From the NCBI RefSeq assembly GCF_012273895.1, contig NC_052111.1, positions 1,302,001 through 1,366,000 of the forward strand: 64,000 nt of DNA. The letters run 5' to 3'. A program made the translations under genes and the position numbers. The notes beneath the pieces are model-generated. The model was not told the DNA's origin. It searched no databases and saw nothing but the letters and a program-made list of their open reading frames with translations. This stretch comes from Zerene cesonia (taxonomy: Eukaryota > Arthropoda > Insecta > Lepidoptera > Pieridae). This document shows, piece by piece, positions 1 through 17,534 of the stretch (position 1 is its first letter; each line of letters begins with the position of its first letter).

Positions 1-1367
1 ATAATATCAGTAATTTACGTCAGTTAATAAAACTTTCTGTAGTTACCTACTTAAACCCTTTATTTCAAATCGAGTTCGATAAGGCAAAAAATATTGTTTT
101 TTAACTATTAAAATAAACTTAATACAACATCCGTAATTAAGTTTTATGTATTATAATTATTACGTGACGTATTTTGTTATACTTAAGCAAGATTGTAATT
201 CATCGAGCGCGAATTTAAGATAAGCTAGTGGTATATACAAGTAACTACTGACTAGACAGATTTCATTGTTATAATTTAACCTTTGCACGTGTTATTTCAA
301 CAGTTCAAAACTTTTACATATTGAGCAGATTCATACAACACGCACAAGTAATCTTTTATCTCAATTATTACACTAATTAGCGTTAAATTAGCATTGTATT
401 TACTATTTAATAAACCCTTCACGCAAAAAGGGGAGTGATATAAGTTTAACGTCGATTTTTGTGTCTGTCTGTGGCACCGTAGATTTCAAACGGATGGACT
501 GATTTTTACGCGGTTGGACACACTCTTACTTTGACGTAGCCTACATGCAACACTGGATTATAAACCTGCTGCCAACATATATAGATGCTTTGATATATGC
601 CATGCCATGATCATGCCAAGATATAGCTGAGATCCCACAAGCTTACGATAAAATATAATATGTAAGACAGAATGTTTACAAAACTTGTATTATTCCTTTA
701 AATAATGGGGCAATTTAACGGGCCAATGACGTGAAGCTGTGAATGCTGTTCAACATTAATAGTTATATACGTTAAAAATCCCAGGTCTAAAGTCAATACG
801 AAATAATATTTATGAATTATTTTTTTATAACTTTATCAAACACTGATTTGTTTATTACGCATATAAAAAAAGAGTAGTGTTCTCAAATTATCGTGAATCG
901 AATTAAAAATTACGCGTTCGAAAAAAAGCTTAACAAAAAGAATTCCATATTATTCTATAACTTATAATTTTTACTTAATTAAATAACTACTATAAACTGC
1001 AATTTGATCTTCAATCTACAATTGAAAAAAATGGAATCTATTCATGTATATGTAGGTATGGTTTTAAACCTATTTAATTGATTGTCAGAGATTAATATAC
1101 AATGTACATGTTTACTTAAGGTTTTCTATAAGTTATTGTAATGGGATGGATGTAAGTACATTGTATTTATATAATATATTCAGAATAAAGCAGATTATAT
1201 GTATATACATATAGGTCCAGATATTTGGTGATTAAGTAGGCGTAACAGGGACACCAAAAATTCATGTTTCTCATAAAGTTATATTGTTGGTAATACTATG
1301 TCAACATTGATATAAATCAAATGACATGGGTAAACATTAAACAATATTTTTATTATAAACAACTTAC
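1..1367. other. Probable ceramidase intron DNA; transposon fragment
   Basis: AT-rich DNA downstream of ceramidase exon 3. I searched the minus strand for the tryptophan-rich blocks expected next and found none. About 430-560 resembles a dispersed lepidopteran repeat: a moderately GC-rich stretch with 'tgtctgtctgtggcaccgtag' followed by 'caaacggatggactgattttta'. Nothing else is recognised. Confidence 0.5.
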
Positions 1368-2155
1368 CTGTTGCCACCTAAAAACTTTGGGAAATATCTT
1401 TTTGGTAAAAACATTGCAAATGCAGCCATGAACACCCATAATATTGCCAATTCATCCAGCAGTTGCCCTAAAATATTTAAACATAATAAGTATAATAAAC
1501 ATTATACCTACAACAGTAATACCAATAACAATAACTTGAAAAATCCAAAAAGGCAAATAAAATTAATGGTTATGTGCAGAAAACTGGTTTATGTTTTATC
1601 CAAAAAAGTGCTGAGGATTTTGACCCTTTATGATTAAAAATAAGCCTGCTGATAAATTCTTTATTGTTGGATTGTTAAATTAAAATTATTGATCCTTACC
1701 CACTAAACTTAGAGTTGCATGGAAATATGCTGAACTTATTCCAACTACCATCAATAGCACCCACAATATATTAATAGCTGGATTGAAAAATTTTGCATAT
1801 CCTTGAAAAAGATGTATCAATACTGGTGGAAATAAAAAGAATAGCACATTGCTAACCTGAAATTAAAAAACCTGTTAATAAATAATATGTTAGTAATCCA
1901 TGATATTATCTATATGTAAACCGATTGACTTCACTTAAAAATAAATTCACAAATTTTATGTCTAAGCATGATCATATGGCTGAGATTGATCTCAAATATA
2001 AAAAAGCCGCATTGAAATAAACCCTGGCCTATGAGCCAAAAAAAAGTTAAAAATAAACATACCGTGTTAACGAATTCTGCTATCATAGGTGTAATGGAAT
2101 AATTCGATTCACACCAATCCACAGGTGAGCTGCCACGTTCCAAATGAGACCACAT
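1368..2155 (-). CDS. bwa: Alkaline ceramidase, N-terminal part (5' exons; gene runs off the left edge)
   Basis: Three coding exons on the minus strand: 2155-2063, 1856-1700 and 1467-1368. All have GT-AG borders and matching phases. They encode about 116 residues. The family (Pfam ceramidase, alkaline ceramidase/ACER; Drosophila homologue brain washing) consists of multi-pass ER/Golgi membrane hydrolases that split ceramide into sphingosine and fatty acid. Visible family marks are the N-terminus MWSHLERGSSPVDWCESNY, followed by IAEFVNT, two hydrophobic segments, the SAYFHATLSLVGQ block with its conserved histidine, and LLDELAILW with its acidic pair. The later exons, which should carry the C-terminal histidine cluster, are not found in 1-1367 and probably lie to the left. 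The start is the first ATG and matches family N-termini. The family call is firm; the Drosophila symbol is by homology only. Confidence 0.9.
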
Positions 2156-3151
2156 TTTGTTAAGATATTCTTTGTTTTAAGCCTCGCTGTGGTAAAAAAT
2201 AAAATAAATTAACTTGGTGTAACTGTACCCGATGTTATGGGTATTCAACTTGAACGTTGTTTTGAAATATAAACAACGAAATTCAGTAGTATAAAAGGCA
2301 GATTTAAGTCTGAAATGTCGTTAATATCAAATTTAAATACACAATTTCACTGGAAATACTACGTGCAGTCGTATCCACATACAATTGTTGAATGAATGGC
2401 ACAGAAATCACAATGAATCATTGACTATAACATCGTGTTTGTATTTTGATACGGACCTTTCAATTTATTTTATCAACAATAAAGTAACGTTGACTTTTCG
2501 CAAGTAGTGACAAACACAGTGACAACTGACAAATGACATTTATTGAGTTCGAACTATGGAGGGTAGAGGTAAGGAGAGTCATCACATATGGTAGGAAAAA
2601 AAATAGTGTCCAGCTGTAAGCTATAAAATAACAGTTCAAAAACCTTCCACCTTCCGGTGCTGGTGTAGACACAGTGCATGGTATGAATGTAGCAGTTATA
2701 AGCGAATTGAAGTACGCCGAGTTGAAAAATTTAATATTATTGTCGACTAAAGTAGTTACTTATTGAAAATGTCAACTATTCGCGTAGTAAAAAATTATGT
2801 AGTAAATATACCCTTTAAGATTTATTATGAGAAAACGTGTTAGCTAGAGTTATTTTATTTCCTGAATTGTAAATAGTACGTTTATTGATTTTTTAAGTCC
2901 CTTTAAAATTCACCCTGGTGCCAATGTGGCGCCACCCTAATTTGTTGCATTTCGACGGACACTTTTTCATGTACACAGATGATTCACTAAATTATTAAAA
3001 TATATCAATTTGCTCACTACTCAATTCCATGGCCCAAGGGATTAAATATAAGCATACCAAATACATACCAAATTTCTTGTTGATTGTACTCAATTAAACC
3101 ATATTAAATTTTAAATTAGTTTTTCATTAAAATTACTTACAGCCAAGAATA
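2156..3151. promoter_or_regulatory. Divergent promoter region between the ceramidase and the unknown 14-exon gene
   Basis: About 1 kb separates the two start codons, which point away from each other. At 2508-2538 the pentamer TGACA occurs four times in 31 bp (2508, 2520, 2527, 2534). An acceptor-like 'ttacttacag' ends at 3142, just before the ATG of the plus-strand gene, so that gene may have an upstream untranslated exon. A 70-codon minus ORF here (2460-2672) shows no family signature and is not annotated. Confidence 0.45.
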
Positions 3152-6100
3152 ATGTATGATGCTAGTTCATCCGGTAAAACTTCTGGTTAGTATTTATAAC
3201 ATGTGAATAATAACTATTGACTTATTGAATATCATAGCATCTATTTCATTTCGTTTCATTCTGCTATTTACCAGGTGTTCACGTCAGAACTAAACATGCA
3301 TAGATACATAAAATTTCCGAATGTCTAACATTTGTTAATGTTCTTATCATCTCGGGTAATCCTATGTATTTATACTTTCGGTTTAATTCAGTATTAACAA
3401 AACGATTATAATTTTTAGCTCACTCAGACTCAGAAGGTATAGCATTCTCAAATTTCTGGAGTAGTGTTAGTATAGACGAAGAAGTTTTAAGAGGTATAAA
3501 ACTAAGAGAAGTGAAACCATCAAAGTGTTTACAAAAAGAACGTATGCCTGTAGATCTTAATTTCGACATAAAAGCAACATCCGTCAAAAAGATTCACCGG
3601 AAGTAATTAAACATTTTTATTATTAGATTTCAGAATACCTACATGAAACTAATATACAAGTTTCGCTGGTGCCGAACGAGCCTATTTGGGTTTCTATATG
3701 AATCGAATTTTATTTATTTACTCACTTGATTTTTGTTAGCATTCCTTTATATTATAAGAATGCTTGTATTTCAATATTATCATCAATTATCAAAACGCAG
3801 AGAAACACCTTGAGAATAGGCCTGTAAGAAATATTGAGACAGAATGGACGAACAATTTGTTGACTCAGGAGATCTTTTTAATTCCTATGTGTTTAATATT
3901 TCAGGAAAGAATGGACCAAATCGTGTTTTCAAAAGAATCTTTGTCGCGTTTCATACTGTAAACCAATCCGTTCTTCAACGCATGCACCAAGTCGTGGCAC
4001 GCATTGCAAATATAATGAATATCATCGCAGTAGCAATAAATCTAGGTATAAGTGCCCTATGAGAATAGCTGAACTTGCTGCTCCTTCCAAACGCCATTGT
4101 TTAGAAACATGGAGAAATAAAGGCAGTATGCTTCCAGACTTCATGGTACATATAATTTTTTGCATGTATCGCTGTAAGATTGTAAAAAGCATAAGAGTAC
4201 AAACTAAATCGCGATTACAATCTCTATTATGTGATCTAAGGCTGTTTTAAATTTTTCGGTAACCCAGTAAATGGGGCATTTCAATGGATGGTAAATGGTC
4301 ATAAAATAGGTAAAGGTCATAAAAGGCTATTCAAAGTTGCAATAGTTAGCACAAAACGAATATTCATATATATAGCGAAAGCGTATGATTAACAAATAGA
4401 AAAATAAAAAAAATGTGCTTATCTAAAATATGAATCTAAGCAGTATACATATGGGTACGCTGGCTACCCAATTATAAGTAATCATCAATTAAGTAGCAAA
4501 AAAGCGGGATATCCCCTTGCAAAATCCTGCTTTTTAATAATACATATCTTAAATTGCAAAAATATATATTAAGAAATTATATTATAAGGCCGACAGATTA
4601 CGAGAGCACGTTATGGATCAGAAACCACTAGTTCATATCAGTGATGCAATTGTTTGTTTTAAATCGAAAAAAATGCAAAAAACAAGGTACGTATTACATA
4701 TTAAGCGATACAATTTTTTGTTACATTTAAAAAATATTTGACTGAATATTACAATATATTATTTATGTATTAGGCATAGAACCAGAGATGGAGATACCAA
4801 AGTCACAGATAAAAATTATAACAAGACGAAATTGCTATGTGCACTATTTGGATATGAAATACATAACAGATTGTTAAAACGTGTAAAAATCATATTAAAA
4901 CCTGAGTAAGTACCACCACAAGACACATACTGAAGGCTAGTAGTACCTGCGACTTCATCGAGTTTGTCAATAAGTACTTAGATGGACTTTAACGCCTTCC
5001 CCAGCTCAGATACCGTATCGATTTCCGGAATAAATAATACATAAGATCCTTCCTCGGAGTAGGTGCTATAACCATACCAAGTTTCATCATAATCCGTTCA
5101 GACAGACAAACATTTTTTAAATTACATTTTATACTTAAGCATCGACAATAAAATGCCACAAAGAAAATCAAAATATCTTCAATGTACAGAATTTGACCCC
5201 GACCACATTTATTATAGTGTAGATTTAAAAAATATGCAAGTAAAAAATTAAATAATGAATTTTTAGGTTACAAAGACTTTCGGAAATAATAAATAACGAG
5301 ATAATTAAAATTTCAAGTAATAAAAAGAAAACAAAATGGTTTAATTATAAAACACGGTGTGAAGTAGCAGATAAGGTACAATGGAAAACATATTATGTGA
5401 AACAGATATTTTTTATTGATTTATAAACAATATTTATTGAATATTGTTGAACAGGTGACGATTTGGATATCGTCTATCTTAGAAGAATCATCGTTGAAGC
5501 TCATAATGGATGAATATCAAGGTGAATAATCTAATTAATGATTGTTCATAAATATGTAAGTTGTTTATTTATTATTGTCCGTTGTTTGATATTACAGAGT
5601 TAGAAGACTTGGAAGGACACGTATGGGATATAATAGACGATCTTTTACACGAAGTTGCGGTAAGCGTTCCTACCTAATTTGTTATAATTATTATTGAAAA
5701 TATAAACAAGTTCAAACAATTTTTAATTTTTAGAAAATCTGTAAATCTGAAAGTGTAACACTATTGGAAAACGGTACTGTTTCAAGAAGCAATAGTTACA
5801 TTTCGATTTCTAGTAATAAACCTAGCCTAAGTTCTGGTATTCAAGATGAAGGTAGTATTCACGATGAAATTACACATCAGTTAAATGAAATATTGAGCAT
5901 AGATGAACCTGATTTAGAAGAACCGTTAACCTATGAAAATCAATCAGATAGAATAAAACTAATCACCGAAATGACCGTTTCGATTTTATCCGATGTTATT
6001 GATCAGACAGTAGCTAGCGATTTGGAGGATCAAATAAGTTTAGAAAATTTCACCATATCCTTAATCGACACGATAATAGAAAAGATTTTAAGTAAAACCC

Positions 6101-8132
6101 TTTATAATAATGACAATAAAATATATACTGTAAACGAAAGTCTCTATAATGCTGAATCTGTTGGGAATATAACAAACATGAGCGTTAAAAGTGAAACTTA
6201 CGAAGAATTAAATGACATAAAAGCAGAAACAAATGACGCGTCGACAATGGAGCATATTATTATGGAAGCGTTACCGACAGACCTCAGAAAAACAGAGTCA
6301 AAAAGCGATAAGGATGTCATTAGCAAGGAAATAACAATAGAAAACGAAGATATCAACCAAGAAAATATATCTGAAACTACCGATGATAGTTTTAAAAAAG
6401 TAAAATTTTCTGATATCAATATCGGTAATTATATATATGTAGTAAAAAAATATTATTCACATTTTTTTTTATTCGGAAAGAGTTATTGTTTTTATTCCTA
6501 ATCTTTTTATTTGAGGCTTGAATATACGTTAATAAGTTCAATTACTTTCAGATATAAATAGCAAGATCATGCAACGTTTCGATGATAGGTAATAATAAAG
6601 AATATTTTATGCACAAAATTTAAGATATCTTTAACAATTTCGAAAACCTTTAACATTCAATTTATTACTTTCCGGTAGTTTTGATGGCGCTATAAAGATA
6701 AATGCTTCGGAGAACAATTTTTTACGAAACGACCCTAGGAATTTTCGTAAAAATATTAATTTTGCCCCCGCCAATGATCATGTTATAAGTAAGTACTAAT
6801 ACCAACTAGATGTATGAAATAACGTAACTTTTGTTAGAAAAAATTCCCTTATTGCTAACATTTAAATTTTTTTCAATAATAAAATAATGTTAAATGTGAA
6901 TTCCCAAATTCAGGTGATGCGGACGAGATTTGGCCTGAAAATATTTTGCCATTAACTGCAAAGCTATCAGCTTCAGTAAGCAAATCAGTTACTTCCTTGG
7001 GTTTTATAATAGAATCGGAAGAAGTAACTACTTCACCGGATCCAATAATAAGAAAGGACACCGAAAAATCATTAGAAGAAGAATTTGTTGCTGAATTGTC
7101 GAATTTAACTGATACAAAAACGGAAAATTTTGAGGAGTTATATACCAGATTCTCACCTGAACTAAAATCTTTAGACGTCGAACTTAACGCAGGTGACAAT
7201 AAGAAAAGTAACGAATCAATTGAATTTGGTGGTGAAGAAATTTACATAGAAATGATGAATGTTTTGAACAAAGAGGAGGAGAATGAAATGAAGATTAATA
7301 TCCTCCATAATTTAAATTTGGCCACGCTACCTATAATTGATATTCACTCTGAAATATCAGATAATTTAAAAAGTCTTGTTACTAAAGAGAAGGGAGTACA
7401 AACAAAGTTATCCGAAGACAAAAAGGAAAAGCAAGGTATGAATGTAAATTATCATGTAATATGTATAAAAAGTAATCATCAAAATATACTAAGCTAAAAA
7501 AATATTAGGGTTATCGACTTTATTCGAACGTCGATTAAAAATTAACAGTACATATACGAGTTGCTGACTTACTACTTATCTATCATTAAAAACTAATTTA
7601 AATAGAAAAACAAAAAAAAAACGAATCATCAAAATCGGTTCACAGAGTGGAAAGTTATAAGGTAACAAATACAAAAAAATATAGTCGAATTGAGAATACT
7701 CTTTATTTTGAAGTCGGTTGAAAAATAGGTAATTCGATTAACTTTCAGTTCACAAGCAATTAAAATTAAGACAGCACGATCTCCGAATATGGTGTAAAGG
7801 CCTCGAGAATGTAATTTCTAATTTAGAAAAATGGCTCTGTTGGATTGAAAATACCCACACTCATGTAGCTCATTTGCGAAATAACGGTATTTGAATAAAA
7901 ACTTAGATGCTAGAAATTCCTACAGTGAACTATATAATTATATTTTACTTTCTTTTTAGCGGTTGTTAGTAATACACGAAAAATGAAAGGGGAACACCTT
8001 AAAAAATGGATCAAATTGAAGGAAAACATAGACTCTGATGTGACAATATGGCTTAAGTTAAACCAAAGACTTGTGATTGGTTTGAATAGCTATAAAAATT
8101 ATTATGTGAAAAGAGCAGTAAGTGCTGATTAA
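3152..8132 (+). CDS. Unrecognised 865-residue protein, 14 exons
   Basis: Exons: 3152-3185, 3419-3602, 3905-4145, 4589-4686, 4774-4905, 5267-5375, 5455-5521, 5598-5659, 5734-6424, 6552-6588, 6679-6788, 6914-7435, 7749-7886, 7960-8132. Every junction is GT-AG, the phase closes 13 times in a row, and the sum is 2598 bp, so this is a real gene. I do not recognise the family. Residues 73-153 are basic and rich in Cys and His; they hold RIAELAAPSKRHCLETW (126-142), which resembles a single repeat of the testis protein THEG (R..xLAxPxK), but this is weak. Residues 154-309 are mixed helical with tryptophans. Residues 310-762 are acidic and Ser/Glu/Asn-rich, probably disordered. The C-terminus (763-865) is basic and tryptophan-rich (LRIWCKGLENVISNLEKWL; KKWIKLKENIDSD) and probably helical. 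I see no signal peptide or membrane segment. The start is the only ATG in frame before the first donor. The last codons contain GTAAGT (8118-8123), so a further exon is possible. Confidence 0.75.
4915..5115. mobile_element. Degenerate Helitron/SINE-type fragment in intron 5 of the unknown gene
   Basis: It contains 'ggctagtagtacctgcgact' at one end and 'catcataatccgttcagaca' at the other. This layout matches the CTAG-type start and the 'aatcggttcagtng' inner block of the lepidopteran elements seen complete elsewhere in this window. It has decayed strongly and its borders are approximate. Confidence 0.4.
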
Positions 8133-8685
8133 AATTATATTTTCCTTCACTTGAATTACAAATTTGCAATGCCATATTCAATTAGTATAGTTTATTAATA
8201 TTCCAATGGGAAGGCCTTAATGCTTGTTGTATAATAAATGCAAGCTAATTACATCAAATTGCGTCAGAACACCTTGTTGCCATATTGGAATGTCTTTTGT
8301 TATAAAAATATTTAAAAATACTGTTTAGGAAAGTAATTAAATATGTCAATGCATAGTGTTCTTAGCATGAATGGAGTTGCTTATAAGTTAAAAATATACT
8401 ATACTACCTCCCTCTTTTTAGGGATCTGAATTAAAATAGAAAACAGTATTAAATTTCTCTATATATAAGGAATCAAATAAAAGACTACTACTTTACTTAC
8501 TTTATACTGTATTTCAGATAAAGAATACACATCTTCGACACGGAGTGTGTGGATGTAATAAAGCATTTTAGGTTCTGCTAACCGATATCACAAACATTGA
8601 CATAGAAACATACATCAAGATATTAAAATGCATTAAAAATATAAGCACAAAATTATGTTTCACTTATTTATACCTAGACACCTAG
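8133..8685. other. Convergent 3' region between the unknown gene and PAAF1
   Basis: The two genes end facing each other, 553 bp apart. An AATAAA at 8233-8238, about 100 nt after the plus-strand stop, is a plausible polyadenylation signal for the unknown gene. I see no clear AATAAA for PAAF1 on the minus strand within the first 100 nt. Nothing else is recognised. Confidence 0.5.
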
Positions 8686-10907
8686 TCACTTAAAGTGTAC
8701 ACTTAGTTGATTATAATCATATTTCCTCACATTGGTGTCACGGCAACCGACAAAGATCCATTTCCCATTAAATGATGCATCTCGAATTCCATCACAATCA
8801 GATCCTGTTAACTGTACCCTTATTGTTTCATGGCCTTCGTGTAAAGACAATACAGCGCAGTTTCCATCCTGTCTACCAACAACATACAAGTTGTTTGACA
8901 GTGCTGTGATACACAGGATAGGACTGGCTGATTCATGTATTTCTTTAATTATTTCGCCATCTTCCATCTTCATGTGTATGATCTGAAATGTTAAGGTATG
9001 AGTTTTTATAGATTTTTAGACAGAATTTTTTTAAACAGACAGAAAAATTAACCAAACAGATTCTATAATTAAATGCAATTGGTAAAATTCTTGCATATTC
9101 TTACAAATTTATTTTTTACCTTTCCATCAGCACATCCAACAATGATAGTCTGATCAACCACAATACAGGCATTGCATGCAGATTCTAATTTCTTCTGGAA
9201 AATTTGCTCCCTTTTTGCAATATGTGCAGCTGTGACTATGCCACTCTCACACCCTATTAAAAGTATCTTATTTCCAGTTCCAACCTAAAAATAATAAATT
9301 TAAAAATATATGTATGTAAAATTTTACAAAAAGTAAGATTAAATTATGTAATTAGTTCAGCTTTTCTAAAAAGTGAAAAGTACAATGCATATTAGAAAAA
9401 TACTATGAAACAAGAATGGCTTATAAAACTACCAGTAAAATTAACAATGGATAGACACTAGAAATAAAACCAATTTAGTTTTCCTAAAGAAAAGTTCTTA
9501 CATAATTGAACCATTTATTTATTTACTTGAAGTTGAACATATAGTTACCTCTCTATCATTCTCTACTGCTACATCCTCTTGTGTGATGGCAAGAGCACAG
9601 CAGTTGATAGGGCCCTGGTCTTTTAGCACATCATCCAAACATTTTGATTCTCCAACATCCCACAATTTTGCCGTACCATCCCTATAAATAAAATACTATA
9701 ATTTATTTACTTTTTAAAAAGATTTTTAACACATCAAAATTCACTCAATTACAATTTAAAGCTAAAAATGGTGTACAGTTATTGGTTTAATGTTTGGTTT
9801 CAGGTACTATAAAGTAGAGGTACTGTAAATCCATAAGGATGCAGAATTTTTAATACTTTTACAGTACTATCCACATTTAATGTATTATAAAGAAACCATA
9901 GTTGAGAGAAAAATTTAACTTCATTAAAAATATTTTCCTTCAATAAGTAGGAACCACAAACTATAATTCAGACAACTGAAAAATAAAATACTTACTTGCT
10001 GACAGTTATAACATTCCTTCCTTTTTCAATGATACAGACATCCATTACAGCCATAACATGGCCTTTAAGTGTCACTGGATTGATTCCAGATTGTGCTGAC
10101 CAAATTCTGGAAGAACCATCAGCTCCAGCAGAGATCACAACTATTCCAGAAGGGAAGAATCTACATTTATATATAGGGCCTCCATGACCCTTTAAGTCAA
10201 GTAATTGATCACCTGCAAATTTTGATGAATCAATATAAATTATCTTAGTGTGAATTTTCCTTTAACAGCATATCAGTGGATAAATAAATACTGTGTGAAG
10301 TGGCCAACAAAAGCAGCAAATTGTTGTTACATACCTGATCTATTATCCCAAACTAAAAGCTTATCATCTTCACATGAAGATACAGTTAAAAAGTTATCTG
10401 CGGCACATAAGGAGATTATAGCTTTCTTGTGGATACCGTGAACTTTTGTTGGAGCCACAAAAGCTACCTTCAAGCCAGATTCATAATGTCTTAGAGCAAG
10501 ACTAAGGTTTGAATATGAAATTAACTGGAAGGTTTCTGGCACATGTAGCTTTACTTTTACATCAGATTTGTCAAGGGATGCTGATATCTTATCATGTATA
10601 CTATTTACATTCAAATATTTTGAGGATATCCAGGCTTTACCATGTGGCAATCTGCAAAAAAGAACTGAATATTAAATCTAAATTCAGAATTTCACACTTC
10701 GAATAACGATTAGAGTATGACCGAATTGAGCAGGCTCTACAAGTTTAAATAAATCATAAACCGTTTATTTAAATATAATCATTTAAAAAATTTTAAGTGG
10801 TCAAGACAGTATAAAATAGAAAAATATAATATGTAAATGATAGTTGGGAGTCACCTTAGAACGTCATTCCAATCACATTGAATACTAACAACCGGCAAAT
10901 TAGACAT
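8686..10907 (-). CDS. Paaf1: Proteasomal ATPase-associated factor 1 (WD-repeat protein)
   Basis: Six exons on the minus strand: 10907-10855, 10651-10335, 10212-9996, 9681-9549, 9284-9120, 8982-8686. They sum to 1182 bp and encode 393 aa; human PAAF1 is about the same length. The protein is a WD40 beta-propeller that binds the ATPase ring of the 19S proteasome regulator and limits assembly or activity of the 26S proteasome. Marks of the family: N-terminal IQCDWNDVLR (human IQSDWAQALR); WD units KLLVWDN, GHGGPIYKCRFFPSG, SSRIWSAQSG, GHVMAVMDVCIIEKGRNV and DGTAKLWDVG; the charged DREVGTGNKILLIGCESG stretch; and a C-terminal end LTGSDCDGIRDASF...GCRDTNVRKYDY that matches the human tail. The start is the first ATG. 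The gene is divergent with SNX17, with 676 bp between the two start codons. Confidence 0.95.
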
Positions 10908-11583
10908 ATTTGTTTATTATCGCTTCTTCACCAACACGTGTAGGATTTCAGTGTTTTCATAATAAATGGTATTGGAAAGATATCTTTTATTTAAAATGCT
11001 AACTTTAATTTTTATAATGAGAACTTGTGTTTATTCTACAATAAAATAAAAACAACTAGAATGTGAACTGTCATTCACCTGTCATTTGTCTGATTAATGA
11101 CTATCGGAATTCACAATTTGCTTTCTTTTTTACATTTTATAGGTAAGGAACTCTTGAAAATTTAGTAACTATACAAATATATAATAAAACATCTCATGTG
11201 AATCATGAAAGTAGGAAACATTGAAACGCTGTTTTTGTTATATTTGAGTAAATGGGGGATTTCTACATTACGCTATATTCTACTTCTAAATCTCGTCGAC
11301 GTCAATTTTTTTTTCGCAGATCTTATAATTATGTACAATACTAAAAATTTCTTATGAATATAAGCACCCTGAATATGCATTTATTACTTGCTTGACTTGC
11401 TCGGTCAACGAAAAACTGGCAATACATTAAAGAGTTCAGAATTGTCAATTGACATAAGTGGGCGAGTTTTTGTCATCGTTTTTGTTTTGCTATACGTTTT
11501 TAATCATTTGTAAATTCGGTACCTGTATCACTAGTAGTTTTTACATCAATTGTGAGTTATGAAATTTGATAACACCTCAAACA
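10908..11583. promoter_or_regulatory. Divergent promoter region, PAAF1 / SNX17
   Basis: The 676 bp between two start codons that face away from each other must hold both promoters. TGTCA occurs at 11069-11073 and 11080-11084, with the near match TGTCT at 11087-11091. A perfect 12-bp palindrome TGTCAATTGACA lies at 11443-11454. No TATA box is evident at a convincing distance from either start. The cluster function is inferred. Confidence 0.5.
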
Positions 11584-16697
<5,114 letters not shown>

Positions 16698-17534
16698 GGT
16701 TTTTAAGCAGATCATCCAAAGACTAACTTTTACAAACTTTGGCAAAAAATAATGTTATGTATCTCAAATAAACATAGTTCCAAAATTTTAAATTTTGTAC
16801 AGATAGTGTTTTTATAAGATTTAGTTAGACGGAATTTATATTGAAAAAGAAAATGGCTATGTAATATCATTATTTCTTTGTCATATTTCATCCGGCCATT
16901 TACTTGCCATATTAAAATACTTTATCACGAATTTATTGTTACATGGTTTATAAATTTAGATATATTTAATATGTCTAGGATTTTTTTAATCATATATTAT
17001 GTTTTCTGTGTATATTATTGAGATTAAAATGACCATTCTTATAAAAAAAATAATATAGTATGACAGTTCATTCATTCATCATTAATAGAAATTTCACATA
17101 GAAATACATAGAATAAGAAATTATTTTAGAAGCATAGAACAAACCAAGAATATAACTCATTGTGTCATAGTAATACAACGAAATTTTTTAACTAGTCAGT
17201 CTCTCTTACTAGCCTAATTTTAATCAGAAACTCATTTTTGATACAGCAGATTATAATAGTTTACTAGTGTGGATATGTGGTTTAATAATAATTCCCAAAA
17301 TATAGGCACAATGCTAAAATATAGAATTGGATTGGTTTTTTGTTTGATTAATCTTATATGTTTGTTTAACTTTATTAAATTCCTGTAGTCGGATTATTGA
17401 AAAAAATATCCTTTATCTGTATGAGAATTCCAAAGGGCTTATTTAATTTACCATTATTTTAAATGCAGTGAGCACATTCTTTTAACAATTTCACTGCTGA
17501 TCCAGAAACTTTGTTCATCCAGCGATGCGGCTAT
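16698..17534. other. SNX17 3' UTR and flank
   Basis: After the stop codon and the AATAAA at 16767 the DNA is plain AT-rich sequence. I see no gene, tRNA or clear transposon before the GC-rich hairpin. Confidence 0.5.

Noticed and set aside
1371..1637. 88-codon plus ORF
   Set aside because: It is antisense to ceramidase exon 3, whose minus-strand reading is clearly the coding one.
3764..4250. Three plus ORFs of 63-72 codons
   Set aside because: They are off-frame readings over or near exon 3 of the unknown gene. The third frame (exon 3905-4145) is the one that joins in phase with both neighbours.
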